Shown here in pieces: positions 1-12,198 of a stretch of 64,000 nt of DNA (position 1 is its first letter; each line of letters opens with the position of its first letter). The position numbers and the translations under genes were made by a program. The notes under the pieces are model-generated. The model had not been told where the DNA came from and searched no databases. It was given only the letters and a program-made list of their open reading frames with translations. Source of the DNA: Petrolisthes cinctipes (taxonomy: Eukaryota > Arthropoda > Malacostraca > Decapoda > Porcellanidae); the NCBI GenBank assembly GCA_033782935.1, contig JAWQEG010000506.1, positions 868,001 to 932,000 of the forward strand. Reading direction: 5' to 3'.

Positions 1-3000
1 AATTCAATATTTTGGGGTCCCAGAAGCTATCTGTACATGCCTACTCAGTGTTAAATTATTTTCAAGATATAGGCGCAAAATATGCTAAAAATCGATATTT
101 TAGGCGCCCAAAGTCGATATGTGCATGCCTATTCTGTAACCGTTTATATCTCAAATTCAGGCACAAAACACCCGAAAATTCGATATTTTTGGGTCCCAGA
201 AGCGATCTGTACATGCCTACTCCTTGCTAGAATGTTTTCAAGATACACAACCAAACATGCTGAAAATCGATATTTTAGGTGCCTAAAGTTAAAATGTGTA
301 TGCATCTTCCGTACCCGTTTATATCTTAAATTCAGGCTCAAAACACCCGAAAACTCAATATTTTTGGGTCCCAGAAGCGATCTGTACATGCCTACTAAGA
401 GCTACAATATTTTCAAGATATAGGCCCAAAACATGCTAAAAATCGATATTTTAGGCGCCCAAAGTCGATATGTGCATGCATCTTCTGTACCCATTTATAT
501 CTCAAATTCAGGCTCAAAACACCCGAAAATTCGATATTTTTGGGTCCCAGAAGCGATCTGTACATGCCTACTAAGTGCTAGATTATTTTCAAAACATAGG
601 CCCAAAATATGCTAAAAATCGATATTTTAGGTGCCCAAAGTCGATATGTGCATGAATCTTCTGTAATCGTTTATATCTCACATTCTGGTTCAAAACACCC
701 GAAAATTCGATATTTTGGGGTCCCATAAGCAATCTGTACATGCCTACTCCGTGTTAGAGTATTTTTAAAATACAGGCTCAAAACATGTTGAAAATCGAAA
801 TTTTAGGTGCCCAAAGTCAAAATGTGTATGCATCTTTTGTACCCGTTTATATCTTAAATTCAGGCTCAAAAACACCCGAAAATTCGATATTTTTGGGTCC
901 CAGAAGCGATCTGTACATGCCTACTAAGTGCTAGAATATTTTCAAAATATAGGCCCAAAACATGCTAAAAATCGATATTTTAGGCGCCCAAAGTCGATAT
1001 GTGCATGCATCTTCAGTACATGTTTACATATCAAATTCAGGTTAAAAACACCCGAAAATCCGATATTTTTGGGTCCGAGAAGCGATCTGTACATCCCTAC
1101 TCCATGTTAGAGTATTTTCAAAATACAGGACCAAAACATGCTCAAAATCGATATTTTGGGTGCCCAAAGTCGATATGTGCATGCATCTTCAGTACACGTT
1201 TACATCTCAAATTCAGGTTAAAAACACCCGAAATTTCGATATTTTTGGGTCCCAGAAGTAATCTGTACTTCTTGCTAGAATGTTTTCAAGATACAGACCC
1301 AAAACATGCTCAAAATCGATATTTTTGGTGCAAAAAGTCGATATGTGCATGCATCTTCAGTACACGTTTACATCTCAAATTCAGGTTAAAAACACCCGAA
1401 AATCCGATATTTTTGGGTCCCAGAAGCGATCTGTACATGCCTACTCCATGTTAGAGTATTTTCAAATTACAGGACCAAAACATGCTCAAAATCGATATTT
1501 TGGGTGCCCAAAGTAAAAATGTGCATGCATCTTCTGTACCCGTTTATATCTTAAATTCAGGCTCAAAACACCCGAAAATTTGATATTTTTGGGTCCCAGA
1601 AGCGATCTGTACATGCCTACTAAGTGCTAGAATATTTTCAAAATATAGGCCCAAAACATGCTAAAAATCGATATTTTAGGTGCCCAAAGTCGATATGTGC
1701 AAGCATATTCTGTACCCGTTTATATCTCACATTTAGGTTCAAAACACCCGAAAATTCGACATTTTTGGGTCCCAGAAGCAATCTGTACATGCCTACTTCT
1801 TGCTAGAATGTTTTCAAGATACAGACCCAAAACATGCTCAAAATCGATATTTTAGGTGCTAAAAGTCGATATGTGCATGCATCTTCAGTACACGTTTACA
1901 TCTTAAATTCAGGTTAAAAACACCCGAAAATTCGATATTTTTGGGTCCCAGAAGCAATCTGTACATGCCTACTTCTTGCTAGAATGTTTTCAATATACAG
2001 ACCCAAAACATGTTCAAAATCGATATTTTAGGTGCAAAAAGTCGATATGTGCATGCATCTTCAGTACACGTTTACATCTCAAATTAAGGTTAAAAACACC
2101 CGAAAATCCGATATTTTTGGTTCCCAGAAGCGATCTGTACATGCCTACTCCATGTTAGAGTATTTTCAAATTACAGGACCAAAACATGCTCAAAATCGAT
2201 ATTTTGGGTGCCCAAAGTCGATATGTGCATGCATCTTCTGTACCCGTTTATATCTCAAATTTAGGCTCAAATCACCCGAAAATTCGATATTTTTGGGTCC
2301 CAGAAGCTATCTGTACATGCCTACTTCTTGCTAGAATGTTTTCAAGATACAGACCAAAAACATGCTGAAAATCGATATTTTAGGTGCCCAAAGTTAAAAT
2401 GTGCATGCATCTTCTGTACCCGTTTATATCTTAAATTCAGGCTCAAAACACCCTAAAATTCGATATTTTTGGGTCCCAGAAGCGATCTGTACATGCCTAC
2501 TAAGTGCTAGAATATTTTCAAAATATAGGCAAAAAGCATGTTAAAAATCGATATTTTAGGTGCCCAAAGTCGATATGTGCAAGCATATTCTGTACCCGTT
2601 TATATCTCACTTTCAGGTTCAAAACACCCGAAAATTCGATATTTTTGGGACCCAGAAGCAATCTGTACATGCCTACTTCTTGCTAGAATGTTTTCAAGAT
2701 ACAGACCCAAAACATGCTCAAAATCGATATTTTAGGTGCAAAAAGTCAATATGTGCATGCATCTTCAGTACACGTTTACATCTCAAATTCAGGTTAAAAA
2801 CACCCGAAAATCCGATATTTTTGGGTCCCAGAAGCGATCTGTACATGCCTATTTCTTGTTAGAATGTTTTCAAGATACAGACCCAAAACATGCTCAAAAT
2901 CGATATTTTAGGTGCTAAAAGTCGATATGTGCATGCATCTTCAGTACACGTTTACATCTCAAATTCAGGTTAAAAACACCCGAAATTTCGATATTTTTGG

Positions 3001-3858
3001 GTCCCAGAAGTAATCTGTACTTCTTGCTAGAATGTTTTCAAGATACAGACCCAAAACATGCTCAAAATCGATATTTTTGGTGCAAAAAGTCGATATGTGC
3101 ATGCATCTTCAGTACACGTTTACATCTTAAATTCAGGTTAAAAACACCCGAAAATTCGATATTTTTGGGTCCCAGAAGCAATCTGTACATGCCTACTTCT
3201 TGCTAGAATGTTTTCAAGATACAGACCCAAAACATGCTCAAAATCGATATTTTAGGTGCTAAAAGTCGATATGTGCATGCATCTTCAGTACACGTTTACA
3301 TCTTAAATTCAGGTTAAAAACACCCGAAAATTCGATATTTTTGGGTCCCAGAAGCAATCTGTACATGCCTACTTCTTGCTAGAATGTTTTCAATATACAG
3401 ACCCAAAACATGCTCAAAATCGATATTTTAGGTGCAAAAAGTCGATATGTGCATGCATCTTCAGTACACGTTTACATCTCAAATTAAGGTTAAAAACACC
3501 CGAAAATCCGATATTTTTGGGTCCCAGAAGCGATCTGTACATGCCTACTCCATGTTAGAGTATTTTCAAATTACAGGACCAAAACATGCTCAAAATCGAT
3601 ATTTTGGGTGCCCAAAGTCGATATGTGCATGCTTCTTCTGTACCCGTTTATATCTCTAATTCAGGCTCAAAACACCCGAAAATTCGATATTTTTGGGTCA
3701 CAGGTGCGTTCTGTACATGCCTACTCCTTGCTAGAATGTTTTCAAGATTCAGACCCAAAACAAGCTAAAAAAATCGATATTTTAGGTGCCCAAAGTCAAA
3801 ATGTGTATGCATCTTATGTACACGTTTATATCTCATATTCATGCTCAAAACGCCCGAA
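1..3858. repeat. 22-monomer higher-order repeat, copy 1
   Basis: This 3,858-bp block recurs directly downstream at 3,859. Its length equals 22 x 176 minus 14, explained by two 8-bp deletions (junctions 1268/1269 and 3020/3021) and small indels including the extra A residues near 3,770. Unusual bases such as the variant TTTTTGGTTCCC near 2,118 and GTAATCG near 661 are present at +3,858. I found no mismatch at landmarks up to about 3,125. Positions about 3,126-3,486 have no direct counterpart in copy 2 and resemble about 1,740-2,090 of the same block, so two monomers were probably copied in. The window starts inside the array, so base 1 is an arbitrary edge. Confidence 0.9.
2191..2366. repeat. 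Representative 176-bp monomer, made of two 88-bp halves
   Basis: One monomer, phased to show its internal symmetry. Half A (2191-2278) runs from the AAAATCGATATTTT-type motif through GTGCCCAAAGTCGATATG, TGCATGCATC and CGTTTATATC to CACCCG. Half B (2279-2366) runs from AAAATTCGATATTTTTGGG through TCCCAGAAGC, CTGTACATGCCTAC and GCTAGAATG to CATGCT. Aligned without gaps, the hand-read consensus halves agree at about 57 of 88 positions, and at about 36 of the first 48. The short palindromes TGCATGCA (half A) and TGTACA (half B) lie at equivalent places. The ancestral unit was therefore probably 88 bp, duplicated once before the array expanded. Confidence 0.9.
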
Positions 3859-6800
3859 AATTCAATATTTTGGGGTCCCAGAAGCTATCTGTACATGCCT
3901 ACTCAGTGTTAAATTATTTTCAAGATATAGGCGCAAAATATGCTAAAAATCGATATTTTAGGCGCCCAAAGTCGATATGTGCATGCCTATTCTGTAACCG
4001 TTTATATCTCAAATTCAGGCACAAAACACCCGAAAATTCGATATTTTTGGGTCCCAGAAGCGATCTGTACATGCCTACTCCTTGCTAGAATGTTTTCAAG
4101 ATACACAACCAAACATGCTGAAAATCGATATTTTAGGTGCCTAAAGTTAAAATGTGTATGCATCTTCCGTACCCGTTTATATCTTAAATTCAGGCTCAAA
4201 ACACCCGAAAACTCAATATTTTTGGGTCCCAGAAGCGATCTGTACATGCCTACTAAGAGCTACAATATTTTCAAGATATAGGCCCAAAACATGCTAAAAA
4301 TCGATATTTTAGGCGCCCAAAGTCGATATGTGCATGCATCTTCTGTACCCATTTATATCTCAAATTCAGGCTCAAAACACCCGAAAATTCGATATTTTTG
4401 GGTCCCAGAAGCGATCTGTACATGCCTACTAAGTGCTAGATTATTTTCAAAACATAGGCCCAAAATATGCTAAAAATCGATATTTTAGGTGCCCAAAGTC
4501 GATATGTGCATGAATCTTCTGTAATCGTTTATATCTCACATTCTGGTTCAAAACACCCGAAAATTCGATATTTTGGGGTCCCATAAGCAATCTGTACATG
4601 CCTACTCCGTGTTAGAGTATTTTTAAAATACAGGCTCAAAACATGTTGAAAATCGAAATTTTAGGTGCCCAAAGTCAAAATGTGTATGCATCTTTTGTAC
4701 CCGTTTATATCTTAAATTCAGGCTCAAAAACACCCGAAAATTCGATATTTTTGGGTCCCAGAAGCGATCTGTACATGCCTACTAAGTGCTAGAATATTTT
4801 CAAAATATAGGCCCAAAACATGCTAAAAATCGATATTTTAGGCGCCCAAAGTCGATATGTGCATGCATCTTCAGTACATGTTTACATATCAAATTCAGGT
4901 TAAAAACACCCGAAAATCCGATATTTTTGGGTCCGAGAAGCGATCTGTACATCCCTACTCCATGTTAGAGTATTTTCAAAATACAGGACCAAAACATGCT
5001 CAAAATCGATATTTTGGGTGCCCAAAGTCGATATGTGCATGCATCTTCAGTACACGTTTACATCTCAAATTCAGGTTAAAAACACCCGAAATTTCGATAT
5101 TTTTGGGTCCCAGAAGTAATCTGTACTTCTTGCTAGAATGTTTTCAAGATACAGACCCAAAACATGCTCAAAATCGATATTTTTGGTGCAAAAAGTCGAT
5201 ATGTGCATGCATCTTCAGTACACGTTTACATCTCAAATTCAGGTTAAAAACACCCGAAAATCCGATATTTTTGGGTCCCAGAAGCGATCTGTACATGCCT
5301 ACTCCATGTTAGAGTATTTTCAAATTACAGGACCAAAACATGCTCAAAATCGATATTTTGGGTGCCCAAAGTAAAAATGTGCATGCATCTTCTGTACCCG
5401 TTTATATCTTAAATTCAGGCTCAAAACACCCGAAAATTTGATATTTTTGGGTCCCAGAAGCGATCTGTACATGCCTACTAAGTGCTAGAATATTTTCAAA
5501 ATATAGGCCCAAAACATGCTAAAAATCGATATTTTAGGTGCCCAAAGTCGATATGTGCAAGCATATTCTGTACCCGTTTATATCTCACATTTAGGTTCAA
5601 AACACCCGAAAATTCGACATTTTTGGGTCCCAGAAGCAATCTGTACATGCCTACTTCTTGCTAGAATGTTTTCAAGATACAGACCCAAAACATGCTCAAA
5701 ATCGATATTTTAGGTGCTAAAAGTCGATATGTGCATGCATCTTCAGTACACGTTTACATCTTAAATTCAGGTTAAAAACACCCGAAAATTCGATATTTTT
5801 GGGTCCCAGAAGCAATCTGTACATGCCTACTTCTTGCTAGAATGTTTTCAATATACAGACCCAAAACATGTTCAAAATCGATATTTTAGGTGCAAAAAGT
5901 CGATATGTGCATGCATCTTCAGTACACGTTTACATCTCAAATTAAGGTTAAAAACACCCGAAAATCCGATATTTTTGGTTCCCAGAAGCGATCTGTACAT
6001 GCCTACTCCATGTTAGAGTATTTTCAAATTACAGGACCAAAACATGCTCAAAATCGATATTTTGGGTGCCCAAAGTCGATATGTGCATGCATCTTCTGTA
6101 CCCGTTTATATCTCAAATTTAGGCTCAAATCACCCGAAAATTCGATATTTTTGGGTCCCAGAAGCTATCTGTACATGCCTACTTCTTGCTAGAATGTTTT
6201 CAAGATACAGACCAAAAACATGCTGAAAATCGATATTTTAGGTGCCCAAAGTTAAAATGTGCATGCATCTTCTGTACCCGTTTATATCTTAAATTCAGGC
6301 TCAAAACACCCTAAAATTCGATATTTTTGGGTCCCAGAAGCGATCTGTACATGCCTACTAAGTGCTAGAATATTTTCAAAATATAGGCAAAAAGCATGTT
6401 AAAAATCGATATTTTAGGTGCCCAAAGTCGATATGTGCAAGCATATTCTGTACCCGTTTATATCTCACTTTCAGGTTCAAAACACCCGAAAATTCGATAT
6501 TTTTGGGACCCAGAAGCAATCTGTACATGCCTACTTCTTGCTAGAATGTTTTCAAGATACAGACCCAAAACATGCTCAAAATCGATATTTTAGGTGCAAA
6601 AAGTCAATATGTGCATGCATCTTCAGTACACGTTTACATCTCAAATTCAGGTTAAAAACACCCGAAAATCCGATATTTTTGGGTCCCAGAAGCGATCTGT
6701 ACATGCCTATTTCTTGTTAGAATGTTTTCAAGATACAGACCCAAAACATGCTCAAAATCGATATTTTAGGTGCTAAAAGTCGATATGTGCATGCATCTTC

Positions 6801-7364
6801 AGTACACGTTTACATCTCAAATTCAGGTTAAAAACACCCGAAATTTCGATATTTTTGGGTCCCAGAAGTAATCTGTACTTCTTGCTAGAATGTTTTCAAG
6901 ATACAGACCCAAAACATGCTCAAAATCGATATTTTTGGTGCAAAAAGTCGATATGTGCATGCATCTTCAGTACACGTTTACATCTCAAATTCAGGTTAAA
7001 AACACCCGAAAATCCGATATTTTTGGGTCCCAGAAGCGATCTGTACATGCCTACTCCATGTTAGAGTATTTTCAAATTACAGGACCAAAACATGCTCAAA
7101 ATCGATATTTTGGGTGCCCAAAGTCGATATGTGCATGCTTCTTCTGTACCCGTTTATATCTCTAATTCAGGCTCAAAACACCCGAAAATTCGATATTTTT
7201 GGGTCACAGGTGCGTTCTGTACATGCCTACTCCTTGCTAGAATGTTTTCAAGATTCAGACCCAAAACAAGCTAAAAAAATCGATATTTTAGGTGCCCAAA
7301 GTCAAAATGTGTATGCATCTTATGTACACGTTTATATCTCATATTCATGCTCAAAACGCCCGAA
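3859..7364. repeat. 20-monomer higher-order repeat, copy 2
   Basis: A tandem copy of the preceding block. It follows copy 1 at +3,858 to about 6,983 and at +3,506 afterwards, so it is two monomers (352 bp) shorter. The arrangement around 6,980-7,130 matches the related block near 27,740-27,890, which suggests the 20-mer order is older and copy 1 gained two monomers. Variants such as CTATTTCTTGTTAG (about 6,707) are shared with copy 1 (about 2,849) but not with the macro-copy at 27,471, so they arose before the 3.86-kb duplication and after the macro-duplication. Confidence 0.9.
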
Positions 7365-7816
7365 AATTCAATATTTTGGGGTCCCAGAAGCTATCTGTAC
7401 ATGCCTACTCAGTGTTAAATTATTTTCAAGATATAGGCGCAAAATATGCTAAAAATCGATATTTTAGGCGCCCAAAGTCGATATGTGCATGCCTATTCTG
7501 TAACCGTTTATATCTCAAATTCAGGCACAAAACACCCGAAAATTCGATATTTTTGGGTCCCAGAAGCGATCTGTACATGCCTACTCCTTGCTAGAATGTT
7601 TTCAAGATACACAACCAAACATGCTGAAAATCGATATTTTAGGTGCCCAAAGTTAAAATGTGTATGCATCTTCCGTACCCGTTTATATCTTAAATTCAGG
7701 CTCAAAACACCCGAAAACTCAATATTTTTGGGTCCCAGAAGCGATCTGTACATGCCTACTAAGAGCTACAATATTTTCAAGATATAGGCCCAAAACATGC
7801 TAAAAATCGATATTTT
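7365..7816. repeat. Start of a third copy of the 22/20-mer unit
   Basis: Bases 7,365-7,816 repeat 3,859-4,310 and 1-452 with one difference seen near 7,648 (GTGCCCAAAG against GTGCCTAAAG). Similarity to the 22-mer then stops and the pentameric region begins. This piece therefore holds the edge of the local 3.5-3.9 kb amplification. Confidence 0.82.
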
Positions 7817-8324
7817 AGGTGCCCAAAGTCGATATGTGCATGCATATCCTGTACCCGTTTATATCTCAAATTCAGGCTCAAAACACCCTAAAATTCGATA
7901 TTTTTGGGTCCCAGAAGCGTTCTGTACATGCCTACTCCTTGCTAGAATGTTTTCAAGATTCAGACACAAAACAAGCTAAAAATCGATATTTTAGGGGCAA
8001 AAAGTAAAAATGTGTATGCATCTTCTGTACACGTTTATATCTCATATTCATGCTCAAAACACCGGAAAATTCGATATTTTGGGGTCCCAGAAGCGATATG
8101 TACATGCCTACACCGTGTTAAAGTATTTTCAAAATACAGGCTCAAAATATGCTAAAAATCGATATTTTAGGTGACCAAAGTCGATATGTGCATGCTTCTT
8201 CTGTAACCGTTTATATCACAAATTCAGGCTCAAAACACCCGAAAATTCGATATTTTTGGGTCACAGAAGCGTTCTGTACATGCCTACTCCTTGCTAGAAT
8301 GTTTTCAAGATTCAGACCCAAAAA

Positions 8325-9203
8325 AAGCTAAAAGTCGATATTTTAGGTGCCCAAAGTCAAAATGTGTATGCATCTTATGTACACGTTTATATCTCATATT
8401 CATGCTCAAAACAACCGAAAATTCGATATTTTGGTGTCCCAAAAGCGATATGTACATGCCTACTCCGTGTTAAAGTATTTTCAAAATACAGGCTCAAAAC
8501 ATGCTGAAAATCGATATTTTAGGTGCCCAATGTCAATATGTGTATGCATCTTCTGTACCCGTTTATATCCAAAATTCAGGCTCAAAACACCCGAAAATTC
8601 AATATTTTGGGGTCCCAGAAGCTATCTGTACATGCCTACTCAGTGCTAAATTATTTTCAAGATATAGGCGCAAAATATGCTAAAAATCGATATTTTAGGT
8701 GCCCAAAGTCGATATGTGCATAAATCATCTGTAACCGTTTATATTTCAAATTAAGACTCAAAACACCTGGAAATTCGATATTTTGGGGTCCCTTAAGCGA
8801 TCTGTACATGCCTACTCCGTTTTAGAGTATTTTCAAAATACAGGATCAAAACATGTTGAAAATCGAAATTTTAGGTGCCCAAAGTCAAAATGTGTATGCA
8901 TCTTCTGTACCCGTTTATATCTTAAATTCAGGATCAAAACACCCGAAAATTCGATATTTTTGGGTCCCAGAAGCGATCTGTACATGCCTACTAAGTGCTA
9001 GTATATTTTCAAAATATAGACCCAAAACATGCTGAAATCGATATTTTAGGCGCCCAAAGTCGATATGTGCATGCTTCTTCTGTACCCGTTTATATCTCTA
9101 ATTCAGGCTCAAAACACCCGAAAATTCGATATTTTTTTGTCACAGAAGCGTTCTGTACATGCCTACTCCTTGCTAGAATGTTTTCAAGATTCAGACCCAA
9201 AAA
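8325..9203. repeat. Pentameric higher-order unit (gamma-epsilon-zeta-delta-alpha)
   Basis: Five monomers totalling 879 bp, in diagnostic order. Gamma (8,325) has CATCTTATGTACACG and CATATTCATGCTC. Epsilon (8,501) has CCCAATGTCAATATG, TATATCCAAAATTC and AAGCTATCTG. Zeta (8,677) has GTGCATAAATCATCTG and CATTTCAGACTC-like sequence. Delta (8,853) has AAATCGAAATTTT and CTAAGTGCTAG. Alpha (9,029) has CATGCTTCTTCTG, CACAGAAGCGTTCTG and AAGATTCAGACCC. Alpha carries a 1-bp deletion (CTGAAATCG) that is absent from the U2 counterpart near 29,968. Confidence 0.85.
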
Positions 9204-9907
9204 AAGCTAAAAATCGATATTTTAGGTGCCCAAAGTCAAAATGTGTATGCATCTTATGTACACGTTTATATCTCATATTCATGCTCAAAAAAACCGAAAA
9301 TTCGATATTTTGGTCTCCCAAAAGCGATATGTACATGCCTACTCCGTGTTAAAGTATTTTCAAAATACAGGCTCAAAACATGCTGAAAATCGATATTTTA
9401 GGTGCCCAATGTCAATATGTGTATGCATCTTCTGTACCCGTTTATATCCAAAATTCAGGCTCAAAACACCCGAATATTCAATATTTTGGGGTCCCAGAAG
9501 CTATCTGTACATGCCTACTCAGTGCTAAATTATTTTCAAGATATAGGCGCAAAATATGCTAAAAATCGATATTTTAGGTGCCCAAAGTCGATATGTGCAT
9601 AAATCATCTGTAACCGTTTATATTTCAAATTCAGACTCAAAACACCTGGAAATTCGATATTTTGGGGTCCCATAAGCGATCTGTACATGCCTACTCCGTT
9701 TTAGAGTATTTTCAATATACAGGATCAAAACATGTTGAAAATCGAAATTTTAGGTGCCCAAAGTCAAAATGTGTATGCATCTTCTGTACCCGTTTATATC
9801 TCAAATTCAGGCTCAAAACACCCGAAAATTCGATATTTTTTTGTCACAGAAGCGTTCTGTACATGCCTACTCCTTGCTAGAATGTTTTCAAGATTCAGAC
9901 CCAAAAA
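9204..9907. repeat. Four-monomer derivative of the pentamer, with a hybrid delta/alpha monomer
   Basis: Gamma (9,204), epsilon (9,380), zeta (9,556) and one hybrid monomer (9,732). The hybrid starts as delta (AAATCGAAATTTT, AAAATGTGTATGC) and ends as alpha (GTCACAGAAGCGTTCTG, AAGATTCAGACCC). Total length is exactly 4 x 176 = 704 bp. A fused monomer with one fewer unit is what unequal exchange within the monomer would produce. The same hybrid is present in U2 at 30,672, so the event predates the macro-duplication. Confidence 0.85.
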
Positions 9908-10787
9908 AAGCTAAAAATCGGTTTTTTAGGTGCCCAAAGTCAAAATGTGTATGCATCTTATGTACACGTTTATATCTCATATTCATGCTCAAAACAATCG
10001 AAAATTCGATATTTTGGTGTCCCAAAAGCGATATGTACATGCCTACTCCGTGTTAAAGTATTTTCAAAATACAGGCTCAAAACATGCTGAAAATCGATAT
10101 TTTAGGTGCCCAATGTCAATATGTGTATGTATCTTCTGTACCCGTTTATATCCAAAATTCAGGCTCAAAACACCCGAAAATTCAATATTTTGGGGTCCCA
10201 GAAGCTATCTGTACATGCCTACTCAGTGCTAAATTATTTTCAAGATATAGGCGCAAAATATGCTAAAAATCGATATTTTAGGTGCCCAAAGTCGATATGT
10301 GCATAAATCATCTGTAACCGTTTATATTTCAAATTCAGACTCAAAACACCTGGAAAATCGATATTTTTGGGTCCCATAAGCGATCTGTACACGCCTACTC
10401 CGTTTTAGAGTATTTTCAAAATACAAGATCAAAACATGTTGAAAATCGAAATTTTAGGTGCCCAAAGTCAAAATGTGTATGCATCTTCTGTACCCGTTTA
10501 TATCTTAAATTCAGGATCAAAACACCCGAAAATTCGATATTTTTGGGTCCCAGAAGCGATCTGTACATGCCTACTAAGTGCTAGAATATTTTCAAAATAT
10601 AGGCCCAAAACATGCTAAAAATCGATATTTTAGGCGCACAAAGTCGAAATGTGCATGCATATTCTGTACCCGTTTATATCTCAAATTCAGGCACAAAACA
10701 CCCGAAAATTCGATATTTTTGGGTCCCAGAAGCGATCTGTACATGCCTACTCCTTGCTAGAATGTTTTCAAGATACAGACCAAAAAC
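9908..10787. repeat. Pentameric unit with a variant alpha position
   Basis: Gamma (9,908), epsilon (10,084), zeta (10,260), delta (10,436) and a fifth monomer (10,612) that is not the standard alpha: it reads GGCACAAAACACCC and ends AAGATACAGACC. The gamma copy has TCGGTTTTTTAGG where others read TCGATATTTTAGG. The U2 counterpart (30,848-31,727) keeps the same order. Confidence 0.75.
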
Positions 10788-11316
10788 ATGCTGAAAATCG
10801 ATATTTTATGTGCCCAAAGTCAAAATGTGCATGCATCTTCTGTACCCGTTTATATCTTAAATTCAGGCTCAAAACATCCGAAAATTCGATATTTTTGGGT
10901 CCCAGAAGCGATCTGTACATGCCTACTAAGTGCTAGAATATTTTCAAAATATAGGCCCAAAACATGCCAAAAAATCGATATTTTAGGTGCCCAAAGTCGA
11001 TATGTGCATGCATATTCTGTAACCGTTTATATCTCACATTCAGGTTCAAAACACCAAAAAATTCGATATTTTTGTGTCCCAGAAGCAATCTGTACATGCC
11101 TACTTCTTGCTAGAATGTTTTCTAGATACAGACCCAAAACATGCTCAAAATCGATATTTTAGGTGCCCAAAGTCGATATGTGCATGCTTCTTCTGTACCC
11201 GTTTATATCTCAAATTCAGGCTCAAAACACCCGAAAATTCGATATTTTTGGGTCACAGAAGCGTTCTGTACATGCCTACTCCTTGCTAGAATGTTTTCAA
11301 GATTCAGACCCAAAAA

Positions 11317-12198
11317 AAGCTAAAAATCGATATTTTAGGTGCCCAAAGTCAAAATGTGTATGCATCTTATGTACACGTTTATATCTCATATTCATGCTCA
11401 AAACAACCGAAAATTCGATATTTTGGTGTCCCAAAAGCGATATGTGCATGCCTACTCCGTGTTAAAGTATTTTCAAAATACAGGCTCAAAACATGCTGAA
11501 AATCGATATTTTAGGTGCCCAATGTCAATATGTGTATGCATCTTCCGTACCCGTTCATATCCAAAATTCAGGCTCAAAACACCCGAAAATTCAATATTTT
11601 GGGGTCCCAGAAGCTATCTGTACATGCCTACTCAGAGCTAAATTATTTTCAAGATATAGGCGCAAAATATGCTAAAAATCGATATTTTAGGTGACCAAAG
11701 TAGATATGTGCATAAATCATCTGTAACCGTTTATATTTCAAATTCAGACTCAAAACACCTGGAAATTCGATATTTTGGGGTCCCATAAGCGATCTGTACA
11801 TGCCTACTCCGTTTTAGAGTATTTTCAAAATACAGGATCAAAACATGTTGAAAATCGAAATTTTAGGTGCCCAAAGTCAAAATGTGTATGCATCTTCTGT
11901 ACCCGTTTATATCTTAAATTCAGGATCAAAACACCCGAAAATTCGATATTTTTGGGTCCCAGAAGCGATCTGTACATGCCTACTAAGTGCTAGAATATTT
12001 TCAAAATATAGGCCCAAAACATGCTAAAAATCGATATTTTAGGAGCCCAAAGTCGATATGTGCATGCATATTCTGTACCCGTTTATATCTCAAATTCAGG
12101 CACAAAACACAACCGAAAATTCGATATTTTTGGGTCCCAGAAGCGATCTGTACATGCCTACTCCTTGCTAGAATGTTTTCAAGATACAGAACCAAACA
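11317..12198. repeat. Pentameric higher-order unit
   Basis: Gamma (11,317), epsilon (11,493), zeta (11,669), delta (11,845) and an alpha-position monomer (12,021). The last carries a 2-bp insertion at about 12,110 (ACACAACCG instead of ACACCCG), absent from the U2 counterpart at about 32,875. In U2 one monomer is missing here: near 32,280 an alpha-type start runs directly into epsilon-type sequence, joining neighbours through a shared motif. Confidence 0.75.

Noticed and set aside
144..389. Reverse-strand frames of about 60-109 codons, recurring at 4,002, 7,508, 28,447 and elsewhere
   Set aside because: Each is the complement of the same monomers and recurs only because the block is duplicated.
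2282..2298. Possible CENP-B box (nTTCGnnnnAnnCGGGn)
   Set aside because: The common sequence ATTCGATATTTTTGGGT matches only 7 of 9 fixed positions and lacks the central A and the C of CGGG. I found no full match by eye, so it is not called.
7985..8000. TTTAGGG resembling a plant telomere repeat (also near 13,272 and 16,440)
   Set aside because: It is a single TTTTAGGGGC inside a monomer variant, never in tandem, and arises from the usual TTTTAGGTGC.
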